This document shows, piece by piece, positions 34,948 through 43,952 of a DNA stretch of 64,000 nt. How positions within the stretch are numbered: the first letter of the stretch is position 1; the number at the start of each line of letters is the position of its first letter. The notes beneath the pieces were generated by a model. It was not told the DNA's origin and did no database searches. It saw only the letters and a program-made list of their open reading frames with translations. This DNA comes from Bog-473 sp963800725 (GTDB taxonomy: Bacteria; Actinomycetota; Acidimicrobiia; Acidimicrobiales; RAAP-2). The position numbers were made by a program, and so were the translations under genes. The DNA lies in assembly GCA_963800725.1 (NCBI GenBank), contig CAWDCE010000017.1, forward strand, positions 496,001-560,000. Direction: 5' to 3'.

Positions 34948-35424
34948 TCAGGCGGAGGCCACGCTCTCTTCGGGCAGTCGGCGCGCTCCGGTGCGGATGG
35001 CGATGGCCTCGTTCACGTCGACATCGACCCCGCACCCCGTGCAGCGACGACGGTCATCGATCTCGGCACCGCAGCCGCGGTGCTGGAGGATCATGGGCCG
35101 CTCGCCCTCGATCACGTACTTGTCGCCCCACTTGAGCAGCGAAACCAGCACCGGCCACAGGTCCGCCCCCTTTTCGGTGAGTCGGTACTCATGGCGCAAC
35201 GGACGCTCTTGGTAGGGGCGCTTGCGGACAATCCCGGCCTCGACGAGCCGCTCGAGCCGTGCCTGGAGGATATTGCGGGCCACCCCCAGGTCACGTTGGA
35301 TCTCGTCGAAGCGCCGGATGCCCATGAAGACATCGCGGAAGATCAAGATGGTCCACCGCTCCCCGATGATTTCGAGGGTCGATGCCACCGAGCAGTACTG
35401 CGTCGGATAGTCCCGCTTCAACAT
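34948..35424 (-). CDS. HxlR family transcriptional regulator with C-terminal zinc-ribbon-like tail
   Basis: A 158-residue winged-helix regulator from ATG 35424, with GGAGG just upstream. The HxlR signature is CSVASTLEIIGERWTILIFRDVFMGIRRFDEIQRDLGVARNILQARLERLVEAGIVRKRPY, with EYRLTEKGADLWPVLVSLLKWGD after it. The last 40 residues carry CGAEI and CTGCG, a likely small metal-binding tail found in a subset of the family. It is divergent from an MFS exporter (35495), 70 bases apart, and probably controls it. The amidase gene follows downstream. Confidence 0.9.
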   Translation of the reverse strand: MLKRDYPTQYCSVASTLEIIGERWTILIFRDVFMGIRRFDEIQRDLGVARNILQARLERLVEAGIVRKRPYQERPLRHEYRLTEKGADLWPVLVSLLKWGDKYVIEGERPMILQHRGCGAEIDDRRRCTGCGVDVDVNEAIAIRTGARRLPEESVASA

Positions 35425-35458
35425 GCCTCCAGCATAACCGACTTTTCGCCGATTTGCG

Positions 35459-35487
35459 TTGCATAGTGAAACTTCCATCGTTATAGT
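35459..35487 (+). promoter_or_regulatory. Promoter of the second MFS exporter, apparently leaderless
   Basis: TTGCAT (35459-35464) and TATAGT (35482-35487) are 17 bases apart. The -10 box ends 7 bases before ATG 35495, so transcription would begin at or next to the start codon, giving a leaderless mRNA. ATAGTG occurs twice (35463 and 35483), 20 bases apart, and could be a direct-repeat site for the divergent HxlR regulator. Confidence 0.6.
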
Positions 35488-35494
35488 GCGTTTT

Positions 35495-36958
35495 ATGACA
35501 CAACCGAGTGAGTTTCAGCAGGGAGCATCTGAATCGACCCACCCGACGTTGACCGCTTTGGTGGTGCTGACCGGGGTGTTCTTGTCTTCGTTGGACCTGT
35601 TCATCGTCAACATCGCCTTCCCGAGCATCTCGGCGAACTTCCATGGTGAAGACCTGAGCTCGTTGTCATGGATTCTCAGCGCCTACACGATCGTGTTCGC
35701 TGCGCTCTTGGTTCCCGCCGGCCGCTGGGCGGACCGGGCCGGCCGCAAACGCGCCTTTTTGATCGGACTGGCGATCTTCACCGCATCGTCGGCCCTGTGT
35801 GCGATCGCCCCGTCGCTCGGACTCTTAGTTGGCGCCCGGATCCTCCAGGCGAGTGGTGGCGCCTTGATGCTCCCGACATCACTCGGGTTGCTCCTCCCAG
35901 CATTCGGTCCCAGCCGCAAGGGCGCGGCCATTGGGCTGTGGTCGGCCGTCGGCGGCGCCGCCGCCGCACTCGGGCCCCCCATTGGCGGGCTCCTGGTCGA
36001 AGCCAGCTGGCGTTGGGTCTTCTTGGTCAACCTCCCCTTCGCCCTGGCCGCCCTCATCGTCGGCATCCCCGTCCTCAAAGAGGTCAAAGACCCCAGTGCC
36101 CATAAGGCCGACCTGCTCGGGGCGGGTCTGTTGTCGCTCGCGGTGGCCAGCTTGGTGGCGGCCATTGTGAAGGGGACCGACTGGGGGTGGACCAGCGCGG
36201 CGATCCTGATCGCCCTGGCCATCTTCGTGGCCTCGTCGATCGGCCTGGTGTGGCGGTCTGCGTCGCACCCCAACCCCATCATCGAGCCCGCGGTCATTCG
36301 CCACCGGGGCGTCGCCCTGGCCGACCTTTCGTCGTTGATCTTCTTCGCCGGCTTCGGTGCCATGGTGCTCGGCGGGGTGCTCTTCTTGACGGGGGTGTGG
36401 CACGAGTCGGTGCTGCGTGCGGGCTTCATGATCGCCCCGGGACCCCTGCTCGCCGGACTGTGCGCGTTCCCCGGCGGCCTGGCCGGGGCGAGATTCTCCC
36501 AGCGCGCCGTCGGCACGGTCGGCGGTCTGATCTTCGCCGCCAGTGCCTTTTGGTGGGCCACCCGTCTCGGCACGACGGTCGACTACGTCGGCGCCTACCT
36601 CCCCGGATCCATCCTCACCGGCATCGGCGTCGGTCTCATGCTGCCCTCCCTCGGTGGGGCGGCCACCGCGCCGTTGCCGGCGGAGCGTTTCGCCACCGGG
36701 ACCGCGCTCTACGCCATGTGCCGCCAGATCGGCCTCGCCCTCGGCGTGGCGTGCCTGGTCGCCTTCTTGGGTGCCAACAGCGGCACAGCTGCCATGGGCG
36801 ATTTCGTCCATGGCTGGATATTCATGGGCACTTGTGCGCTCGTCTCGTGCCTGGTGCTGCAGGGAATCCCGCGCAAGACCACGGTGAAGATCGATTCGGT
36901 CGAGGGCTTCGTCGCGGAGCGTGACCGGGCGGCTCTGGCAATGGCGACAAATCGCTAG
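35495..36958 (+). CDS. MFS drug efflux transporter, DHA2-like
   Basis: A 487-residue membrane protein with about 14 hydrophobic helices. Motifs are SLDLFIVNIAFPSIS in helix 1, SWILSAYTIVFAALLVPAGRWADRAGRKR (motif A) and GPPIGGLLVEASWRWVFLVNLP (motif C-like). No ribosome-binding site precedes ATG 35495, in line with the leaderless promoter. It is divergent from HxlR, the typical arrangement for a regulator-controlled exporter. Substrate unknown. Confidence 0.9.
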   Translation: MTQPSEFQQGASESTHPTLTALVVLTGVFLSSLDLFIVNIAFPSISANFHGEDLSSLSWILSAYTIVFAALLVPAGRWADRAGRKRAFLIGLAIFTASSALCAIAPSLGLLVGARILQASGGALMLPTSLGLLLPAFGPSRKGAAIGLWSAVGGAAAALGPPIGGLLVEASWRWVFLVNLPFALAALIVGIPVLKEVKDPSAHKADLLGAGLLSLAVASLVAAIVKGTDWGWTSAAILIALAIFVASSIGLVWRSASHPNPIIEPAVIRHRGVALADLSSLIFFAGFGAMVLGGVLFLTGVWHESVLRAGFMIAPGPLLAGLCAFPGGLAGARFSQRAVGTVGGLIFAASAFWWATRLGTTVDYVGAYLPGSILTGIGVGLMLPSLGGAATAPLPAERFATGTALYAMCRQIGLALGVACLVAFLGANSGTAAMGDFVHGWIFMGTCALVSCLVLQGIPRKTTVKIDSVEGFVAERDRAALAMATNR

Positions 36959-37062
36959 GCCGCCGAAGGGCGATCCTCGCCGCGGTGTGTGAAACTCGGC
37001 GGGTCGGCGACGTGAGCGATCGCGCCGCAGCGACCGTGGACTCGTTCGACCGGGGGAGGAAC

Positions 37063-38131
37063 ATGCAAGCCTGCGTGACCAGGGGTGCAAGCCTCGTTGT
37101 CGGGGAGGTGGCGACACCGACGCCCGGACCCGGACACGTGCTCGCCCAACCCCTGGCCGCCGGCATCTGCGGCTCCGACCTCCACGCATTGGCCGATTTC
37201 GGCCACTTCGAGCGCGCTGATGGACTCTGTCGGTGCACCCCATATCGACCCCTCGGCCGACTGCGTCTTCGGTCATGAGTTCTGCGCGCAAATCGTCGAA
37301 CACGGCCCCGGTTGCACAGAGGCGCTGCCGGTCGGGACCCGGGTGTGCTCGGTGCCGATCATCCTCGGGAGCGCCGGGGTCGAACAGATCGGGTACTCGA
37401 ACGCCTACCCCGGCGCACTGGCCGAGACCATGGTGCTCCAAGAGGGGCTGTTGCTCCGCGTCCCCGACTCCCTCGACTCCTCGCTCGCCGCGCTGAGCGA
37501 ACCGCTGGCGGTCGGCGAACACGCCGTTGGGCTGTCGGGCCTCGCCTCCGGCCAACCGTGCCTGGTCGTCGGCTGCGGGCCCGTCGGCCTGGCCGTGATC
37601 GCCGCCCTCAAGGGCCGCGGGCACGGCCCGGTACTGGCGGCCGACTTCTCCCCGGCGCGGCGCGCGCTCGCCGAGGTGTTCGGGGCCGACGAAGTCATCG
37701 ACCCCGCCACCACGTCGCCCCACGCGCGCTGGGCCGACTTCTGCGTGCCGACCGGATTGACCGAACGCGCCGGCGCCGCCATGCTCGGCACGGCGCTGAA
37801 CGATGCGCTCATCTTCGAGTGTGTCGGTGTCCCCGGAATGTTGCAGTCACTCATCGCGGACTCCCCGCCGCACAGCCGCGTCGTGGTGGTCGGGGTATGC
37901 ATGCACACCGATTCGATCGAGCCCTTTGCCGCCGTCGTCAAAGAGATCGAGCTGCGCTTCTCGTTCGGGTACACCGCGGCCGAGTTCGCCGCCACCTTGG
38001 CGCGCCTCGCCACCGGGGTCCCCGGCGCCGATCGCCTCGTCACCTCGAGGGTCGATCTGGCGCAGGCCCCCGAGGCCTTCGCCACCCTGACCTCGCCGGG
38101 CGAACACGGAAAGATCCTGGTGTGCCCGTGA
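37063..38131 (+). CDS. Zinc-type alcohol dehydrogenase (MDR family), frame broken near 37217
   Basis: About 355 residues in two frames, starting at ATG 37063 behind GGGGGAGGA. The first has AGICGSDLHALADF (catalytic zinc Cys). The second resumes at GAPHIDPSADCVFGHEFCAQIVEHGPGC (zinc His-Glu), then SEPLAVGEHAVG and the NAD(P) motif VVGCGPVGLAVIAAL. The structural-zinc four-cysteine loop is not evident, as in several bacterial MDR enzymes. The break is a one-base change in GCGCTGATGG. It heads a five-gene same-strand run and probably oxidises an alcohol or diol generated there; that role is inference. Confidence 0.85.
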
Positions 38132-38198
38132 CCCCGACCCCCCGCCCCCGATCGATCATCGTCGACGCCATCGCACCGAGAGAGGACGCTTCGCGCCA

Positions 38199-39390
38199 AT
38201 GAGCACCATCGCGGCACCCGATCATCTGCAATTCGGCATCTTCTTGGCGCCGTTCCACCCGGTCGGGCAGAACCCGACGCTGGCCCTCGAGCGCGACCTG
38301 GCGTTGATCGAGCTCCTCGACGACCTCGGCTTCGACGAGGCGTGGATCGGCGAACACCATTCCGCCGGTTACGAAATCATCGCGTCACCCGAGGTCTTCA
38401 TCGCCGCCGCCGCACAGCGCACCCGGCACATCCGGCTCGGCACCGGGGTGTCCTCCCTCCCCTACCACCACCCCTTCATCCTGGCCGACCGCCTGGTCCT
38501 GCTCGATCACCTGACCCGGGGCCGGCTCATGATCGGTGTCGGCCCCGGTGCCCTCCCCTCGGACGCGTTCATGATGGGCATCGACCCGGCCAAGCAGCGC
38601 GACATGATGGAACAGTCGCTCGAAGCCATCTTGGCCCTGCTCAAGGGCGAGGGACCCGTGACCATGGAGACCGAGTGGTTCACCCTGGTCGGGGCCCGAC
38701 TGCAACTGCGCCCCTACCAACGCCCCCACCCGCCCGTCGCGGTGGCCGCCCAGGTCTCGCCGGCCGGGCCGCGGCGCGGCCGGCAAGTTCGGCTGCGGCC
38801 TCTTGTCGATCGGCGCCACCTCGGCCGGTGGCTTCGACGTGTTGGCCCATCACTTCGACGTCATGGAGGAACGCTCGGCCGAGTTCGGGACCACGGTGGA
38901 CCGGGGGCAGTGGCGCCTGGTCGGCCCGATGCACCTCGCCGACACCAAAGCACAGGCCATCAAGGACGTGGCGTTCGGTCTCGAAGAATGGGTCGACTAC
39001 TTCGCCCGGGTCGCCGCCCTGCCCTTGGCCCCCGACACCACCAACTTCGATTCCCTGGTCGACGCCCTCAACGCCTCGGGCTTCGCGGTCATTGGCACGG
39101 TCGACGACGCCATCGCGCAGGTCGAGCGGCTCCGCCGCCAGTCCCAGGGATTTGGGACATACCTGCTCATGGGCCACGAGTGGGCTGACACGCAAGCCAC
39201 CGCCCACTCCTATGAGCTCTTCGCCCGCTACGTCGCACCGAAGTTCCAGGGCTCGACCGAGACCCTGGTCGCCAGCCGGGACTGGGCGGCGCAGAACCGC
39301 CCCGAGTTCATCGGTGCCGCCGGCAACGCCGTGATGTCCGCCATCCAAGCCCACCAAGAAGAGAAAGCAGCCAAGGCCTCCAATGTCTGA
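38199..39390 (+). CDS. LLM-class flavin/F420-dependent monooxygenase, frame broken near 38775
   Basis: A luciferase-like TIM-barrel enzyme of about 396 residues. The first frame has FGIFLAPFHPVGQNPTLALERDL, WIGEHHSAGYEIIASPEVFIAAAAQRT and RLGTGVSSLPYHHPF, typical of alkanal/limonene-type monooxygenases. The second resumes as AGKFGCGLLSIGATSAGGFDVLAHHF and runs to 39390. A one-base change in a CGCGGC-rich stretch causes the break. Whether the cofactor is FMN or F420 cannot be read from motifs. The stop overlaps the epoxide hydrolase start by 8 bases, so they are coupled. An oxygen-inserting step feeding the hydrolase is a reasonable inference. Confidence 0.85.
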
Positions 39391-40366
39391 CCCGAGCATC
39401 GTCACCCATGAACAGATCCCGTCCAACGGGATCGAGCTGCACGTCGCGGTGGCGGGTCCGAGCGACGGTAAAGCGGTGGTGCTGTGCCACGGATTTCCCG
39501 AGTTGTGGTACTCGTGGCGGCACCAGATCGATGCCCTCGCCGCCGCGGGGTACCGCGTCTATGCCCCCGACCTGCGCGGCTACGGCGAAAGCTCGGCCCC
39601 GAGCGAGGTGACGGCCTACGGCTCGGACGAACTGACCGCGGACCTGTGCGGGCTGCTCGACCATTACGGGTTGGCCCGGGCCCATTTCACCGGGCACGAC
39701 TGGGGATCGATGGTGGTCTGGGAGTTGGGTCGCCTCCACCCAGATCGGGTGTCGTCGATCTACAACATGAGCGTGCCGTACTCGTCGTCGCCCGCGCCCC
39801 CCCTCGAGATCTTCGAGGCCATCTTCGCCGGCAAGTTCTTCTACATGATCTACTTCCAACAAGTCGGGCCACCCGAGGCCGAACTCGAGGCGGACCCGCG
39901 CCATTTCCTGCGCACCATGCTCTACTCGGCGTCGGGCGAAGGTCTGAGCTCAGGGGGCGGGCTCTTCCAGGACTTCGCGCGCGAGGGCACCGGGTTCATC
40001 GACATCTTGACCCCCCCGCCCGACGAGCTCCCGAACTGGATCACCGAAGCCGACATCGACGTCTATGCCGCCGCATTCGAAAAGAGCGGTTTCTTCGGCC
40101 CCATCAGCTTCTACCGCAACATGGACGCGAACTGGGTCCGCAGCCACGAAATTCAGCCCTCGGTCTACACGATGCCGACCGGATTTCTCACCGGTGCGCT
40201 CGACCCGGTCATGGCCATGATGCCCGGAGCGGGTGCGCTGATGGAGGCCGAGCTTCCCGACTTTTTGGGCATGACGACCATCGAGGGGGCCGGGCACTGG
40301 GTCCAACAGGAGAACCCGGCGCAGACCAACGCGGCGCTGCTTGGCTTCCTCGCCTCTTTGGATTGA
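39383..40366 (+). CDS. Alpha/beta-hydrolase, epoxide hydrolase type
   Basis: A 327-residue soluble-epoxide-hydrolase-like enzyme. HGFPELWYSWRHQI holds the oxyanion HGxP motif. GHDWGSMV has the nucleophilic Asp after the usual strand. SFYRNMDANW supplies a cap-domain tyrosine, TGALDPV the charge-relay Asp, and GAGHWVQQENP the catalytic His. All residues needed for epoxide ring opening to a vicinal diol appear present. It is coupled to the upstream LLM monooxygenase gene by overlap, which fits an epoxidation-hydrolysis sequence. Haloalkane dehalogenases share the fold, but the Tyr and HGFPE favour an epoxide hydrolase. Confidence 0.9.
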   Translation: MSDPSIVTHEQIPSNGIELHVAVAGPSDGKAVVLCHGFPELWYSWRHQIDALAAAGYRVYAPDLRGYGESSAPSEVTAYGSDELTADLCGLLDHYGLARAHFTGHDWGSMVVWELGRLHPDRVSSIYNMSVPYSSSPAPPLEIFEAIFAGKFFYMIYFQQVGPPEAELEADPRHFLRTMLYSASGEGLSSGGGLFQDFAREGTGFIDILTPPPDELPNWITEADIDVYAAAFEKSGFFGPISFYRNMDANWVRSHEIQPSVYTMPTGFLTGALDPVMAMMPGAGALMEAELPDFLGMTTIEGAGHWVQQENPAQTNAALLGFLASLD

Positions 40367-40373
40367 GGCGGCG

Positions 40374-41282
40374 ATGACCTACTCCATCGTCGCTCGAGAC
40401 CCGGTGACCGCGGAGCTCGGGGTCGCCGCCCAGAGTTGCTACTTCGCACTCGGCTCGGTGCTGCCGTGGGCCCGCGCCGGCGTCGGTGCCGTAGCCACCC
40501 AATCCATGGTCGACCCGGGCTACGGCCCCCGCTGCCTCGAGCTCTTGGCGTCGGGCGTCGGGGCCAGCGCCGCCCTCGAACGCGTGCGCGCCGCCGATCC
40601 CGACCACGAGGTGCGCCAGGTGGCGTTGGTCGATTCCCTCGGCGCCGTCGCCGCCTTCACCGGGGCGGCCTGCATCGATGCGGTCGGCCACGTGCACGGC
40701 CCAGGCTTTTCGACCCAGGCCAACATGATGGCGGGGCCCGGGGTGTGCGAGGCCATGGCCGAGGCGTTCGAGGCGCACCACGGCACGCTGGCCGCGCGCC
40801 TCGTCGCCGCGCTGGTGGCGGCCCAAGGCGCCGGGGGCGACGCCCGGGGCCAGATGTCCGCCGCGCTGCGCGTGGTCGACGGGGAACGCCATGATGCGCC
40901 GTGGGAGGGGATCATGGTCGACGTCCGCGTCGACCACGCGGACGAACCCCTCGAAGAACTGGCCCGGCTCGTTCGGATCGCGGAGGCCTACCACCTGTGC
41001 GACATCGCTGAAGAGGCCCTGCTGCAGGGCGACGCGGCGGTGGCCTTGGCCAGCACCGAGGCCGGTCTCGACCTCTTGGGCACCGACGGGAATCTGCGGT
41101 TGAGCCACCTCGCCGCCCTGCTCGCGCTCGGTCGCCTCGATCAGGCCGCCGCCGACCTCGCCGCGCTGGTGCAGCAGGGACCGGGCTGGGAAGCAATTGC
41201 TCGCGCCATGACGGGCGCCGGGCACATCGCACTGCCCGACGGTGTGACCATCGATGGGCTCTTGGCCCGGACCCGGACTTGA
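40374..41282 (+). CDS. DUF1028 family protein
   Basis: A 302-residue protein starting MTYSIVARDPVTAELGVAAQSCYFALGSVLPWARAGVGAVATQS, the hallmark of DUF1028, an Ntn-hydrolase-like family of unknown reaction. GPGFSTQANMMAGPGVCEAM is also conserved. Residues about 200-290 form a helical TPR-like tail. Members often sit beside catabolic or amidase/peptidase genes. It starts 7 bases after the epoxide hydrolase stop and its end abuts the serine hydrolase gene, so it belongs to the same operon. Confidence 0.85.
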   Translation: MTYSIVARDPVTAELGVAAQSCYFALGSVLPWARAGVGAVATQSMVDPGYGPRCLELLASGVGASAALERVRAADPDHEVRQVALVDSLGAVAAFTGAACIDAVGHVHGPGFSTQANMMAGPGVCEAMAEAFEAHHGTLAARLVAALVAAQGAGGDARGQMSAALRVVDGERHDAPWEGIMVDVRVDHADEPLEELARLVRIAEAYHLCDIAEEALLQGDAAVALASTEAGLDLLGTDGNLRLSHLAALLALGRLDQAAADLAALVQQGPGWEAIARAMTGAGHIALPDGVTIDGLLARTRT

Positions 41283-41290
41283 ACCCTGCG

Positions 41291-42376
41291 ATGCCCACCG
41301 GACCCGAGCTGACCGCGTTGCCCGCCCAAGGGCCCGGGGTCCCCTGGCCGACGAACCGCTGGCCGCGCGCCGAGGTCCCCATCGGGGTCGACCTCGAGCC
41401 GCTGCTCGATCAAATCTGCGACGACAACGGCCCGCTGGCCCACACCTACGCCGTGGTCGTGATCCACCGGGGTCAACTGGTGGCCGAGCGCTACCAAGGG
41501 GCGATCCCCTCGTTCACCCACCCACCCGAACCGGTCGACGCCGACACCAAGCTGCTCAGCTGGTCGATGGCCAAATCGATGCTGCACGCAGTCGTTGGAC
41601 TCTTGGTCCTCGACGGTCGGCTCGACCTCGACGCGCCGGCCGACGTGCCCGAGTGGGCGGACCAAAGCGACCCGCGTCACGCCATCACCTTGTTGCACCT
41701 CTTGGCCATGCGCGACGGGCTCGACTTCGCGGAGGACTACCTCGACGACCGCACGTCGGACGTGATCCAGATGCTCTTCGGTGACGGTGCCGCCGACATG
41801 GCCCACTTCGCCGCCGACCGCCCCCTCGCCGCCAATCCCGGGGAGCGGTTCAACTACTCGTCGGGCACCTCGAACATCATCTCGGCTGTGCTGTCGCGGG
41901 TGCTCGGGCCGGGCGCGCCCACCGAACGGTTCGTGCACCAGCGGCTCTTCGAACCGCTCGGGATGACGAGCGCGGAGATGCAATTCGACGCGGCGGGGAC
42001 CTGGGTGGCCTCGTCGTATGTCCGCGCCACCGCCCGCGACTACGCCCGCTTCGGCCTTTGGTATCTGCGTGACGGGGTGTGGGACGGCACCGCGCTCTTC
42101 GCGCGGGGTTGGGTGGACTACGGCCGCACCATCCAGTCGGTCGACCCCCTCGACGGTCCCTACGGCGCCCATTGGTGGGGCGTGGCGGGGGATCGCTTCG
42201 GGACGTTTCGCGCCGCCGGCTACGAGGGCCAGTCGATCACCATCTGCCCGGCCCTCGACCTGGTGGTGGTGCGCCTCGGCAAGACCGACACCGCCTACGA
42301 TCCCGACCTGGCCGCCTGGCGGGCGAGCGTCGTCGAGGCGTTCGCAGCGGTGAAGGAGAATCAGGCCCCTTCGTAG
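41291..42376 (+). CDS. Serine hydrolase, beta-lactamase class C / esterase family
   Basis: A 361-residue protein from ATG 41291; a TTG at 41279 overlapping the previous stop is possible. The active-site SxxK is SMAK in LLSWSMAKSMLHAVVG, and the second motif is YSSGTSN in GERFNYSSGTSNIIS. No signal peptide is seen, so it is probably a cytoplasmic esterase, lactonase or amide hydrolase rather than a beta-lactamase. It is the last gene of the catabolic run. Its 3' end overlaps the converging pyrE gene by 16 bases. Confidence 0.88.
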   Translation: MPTGPELTALPAQGPGVPWPTNRWPRAEVPIGVDLEPLLDQICDDNGPLAHTYAVVVIHRGQLVAERYQGAIPSFTHPPEPVDADTKLLSWSMAKSMLHAVVGLLVLDGRLDLDAPADVPEWADQSDPRHAITLLHLLAMRDGLDFAEDYLDDRTSDVIQMLFGDGAADMAHFAADRPLAANPGERFNYSSGTSNIISAVLSRVLGPGAPTERFVHQRLFEPLGMTSAEMQFDAAGTWVASSYVRATARDYARFGLWYLRDGVWDGTALFARGWVDYGRTIQSVDPLDGPYGAHWWGVAGDRFGTFRAAGYEGQSITICPALDLVVVRLGKTDTAYDPDLAAWRASVVEAFAAVKENQAPS

Positions 42377-42921
42377 TCGAAGCCGAGGTCGGGGGCGCTG
42401 AGAATGGAGCGAAACGCCAACCCCTCGGCCGCAGCCATGGCGGCTGCGGTGCCACCGCGATCGACCACGGCGACCAACAAGATCACCTCTGCTCCCGCCG
42501 CTTGAACGGCGTGGGCCGCCTCGAGCAACGAGGTGCCGCGGGTGACGGTGTCTTCGGTGATCACGACCTGGTCGCCCGGGTCGAGCGCACCGGCGATGCG
42601 GCCGCCCGCCCCGTGGTCCTTGGCCTCCTTGCGCACGCTGAAGGCCTTGAGCATGCGGCCGCGGGTTGCCGCCACCCCGGCGGTGACAAAGGCCACCGGA
42701 TCGGCCCCCATGGTCAGGCCCCCGATTGCGGTGGCCTCGGCGGGGACGACCCCAAGTAGCGCGTCCGCCACCGCCACCATGGCTTCTGGGCGGCACACCG
42801 TCTGCTTGGAATCGATGAACCAGCTGCTCCGCCTGCCCGATTTCAGCACGAAGTCGCCCCGCTTGACCGAGTGCTTGAGCAGGTGCTCGCGCAATTCCGC
42901 GACCGGGTCGGCGCCGCTCAT
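42361..42921 (-). CDS. pyrE: Orotate phosphoribosyltransferase
   Basis: Orotate + PRPP to OMP, the fifth step of UMP synthesis. It is 186 residues from ATG 42921. FVLKSGRRSSWFIDSKQT, IGGLTMGADPVAF and the PRPP-binding VVITEDTVTRGTSLLEAAHAV identify it. It has no OMP decarboxylase domain. Its start overlaps the purM stop by 4 bases, so a pyrimidine gene is translationally coupled to the purine operon. The 3' end runs 16 bases into the converging serine hydrolase gene. Confidence 0.93.
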   Translation of the reverse strand: MSGADPVAELREHLLKHSVKRGDFVLKSGRRSSWFIDSKQTVCRPEAMVAVADALLGVVPAEATAIGGLTMGADPVAFVTAGVAATRGRMLKAFSVRKEAKDHGAGGRIAGALDPGDQVVITEDTVTRGTSLLEAAHAVQAAGAEVILLVAVVDRGGTAAAMAAAEGLAFRSILSAPDLGFDYEGA

Positions 42922-43952
42922 CGGATCTCGACCCCCGCCACCTTGGCGGCGACCGAACCAATGACCGCCGAAGGCTGGCCGCTGGCCGCCAGCGATTCGA
43001 GAGCGGCATCGGCTGACTCGGGGTCGACCACCAGGGCCATACCCACGCCGCGGTTGAACACCCGGTCCATCTCTGCTTCTTCGACCGAACCGAGCGTCTG
43101 GATCTCGGCGAAAATCTCGGGCTCCCGCCACGAGGCGCGCTCTACCACCGCGCCGACGCCGGCGGGGAGGACCCGGGGCAGGTTGCCGACGATCCCGCCG
43201 CCGGTGATGTGGGCGGCCGCGTGCAGTTGCGCGCCGAGTGCGGCGCGCACCGCCATGACCGCCGGTGCGTAGATGACCGACGGCCGGAGCAACTCATCGG
43301 CCAGGGAGTGGGAGGCCCCGGCCCACGCCGGGTCGCCGAGCCGGCGGCCGGCACGCTCCAAGAGGACGTGGCGGGCCAGGGTGTAGCCGTTGGAACGAAG
43401 CCCGGGCGAGGGGATGCCAATGATCGTGTCCGCGTCATGGACGCGCTCGGGCCCGAGTTCGGTGCCACGCTCGACCACCCCGACCGCAAAGCCCGCGATA
43501 TCGAAATCGTCGGGATGCATCGAGTCGGGGTGCTCGGCGGTCTCGCCGCCAATGAGTGCACATCGGGCGAGCTTGCATCCGTGCGCGACGCCCCCGACCA
43601 CAGTGGCGATCTGATCGGGATCGACCTTGCCGGTCGCGATGTAGTCCAGCATGAACAGCGGCTCGGCCCCGACGCAGATCAGGTCGTCGACGCACATGGC
43701 GACGAGATCGATCCCGACGGTGTCGTAGCGGCCGGTCGCCTGGGCCACCATGAGCTTGGTCCCGACCCCGTCGGTCGAGGCCACCAGCACCGGATTCGCC
43801 ACCTTGGACAGGTCGAGCGGGAACCGGCCCCCGAAGCCACCGATGCCGTTCACCAGACCTTCAAGGCGCGCCACCGCGGTGTCGCCCACGTTGATGTCGA
43901 CCCCGGCGGCGGCGTAGGTGGCCGGGACCGCCCCGCTTGTCTCGGCGGTCAC
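42918..43952 (-). CDS. purM: Phosphoribosylformylglycinamidine cyclo-ligase (AIR synthetase)
   Basis: FGAM + ATP to AIR, step 5 of purine synthesis. It is 344 residues. Family blocks include YAAAGVDINVGDTAV, LVASTDGVGTKLMVA, GIDLVAMCVDDLICVGAEPLFMLDYIATG and IGGETAEHPD. It begins immediately after the purF stop and overlaps pyrE by 4 bases. Confidence 0.96.
   Translation of the reverse strand: MTAETSGAVPATYAAAGVDINVGDTAVARLEGLVNGIGGFGGRFPLDLSKVANPVLVASTDGVGTKLMVAQATGRYDTVGIDLVAMCVDDLICVGAEPLFMLDYIATGKVDPDQIATVVGGVAHGCKLARCALIGGETAEHPDSMHPDDFDIAGFAVGVVERGTELGPERVHDADTIIGIPSPGLRSNGYTLARHVLLERAGRRLGDPAWAGASHSLADELLRPSVIYAPAVMAVRAALGAQLHAAAHITGGGIVGNLPRVLPAGVGAVVERASWREPEIFAEIQTLGSVEEAEMDRVFNRGVGMALVVDPESADAALESLAASGQPSAVIGSVAAKVAGVEIR

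Noticed and set aside
41279..42376. Antibiotic-resistance beta-lactamase
   Set aside because: SMAK and YSS motifs fit the wider class C/esterase family, but there is no signal peptide and the gene sits in a catabolic operon.
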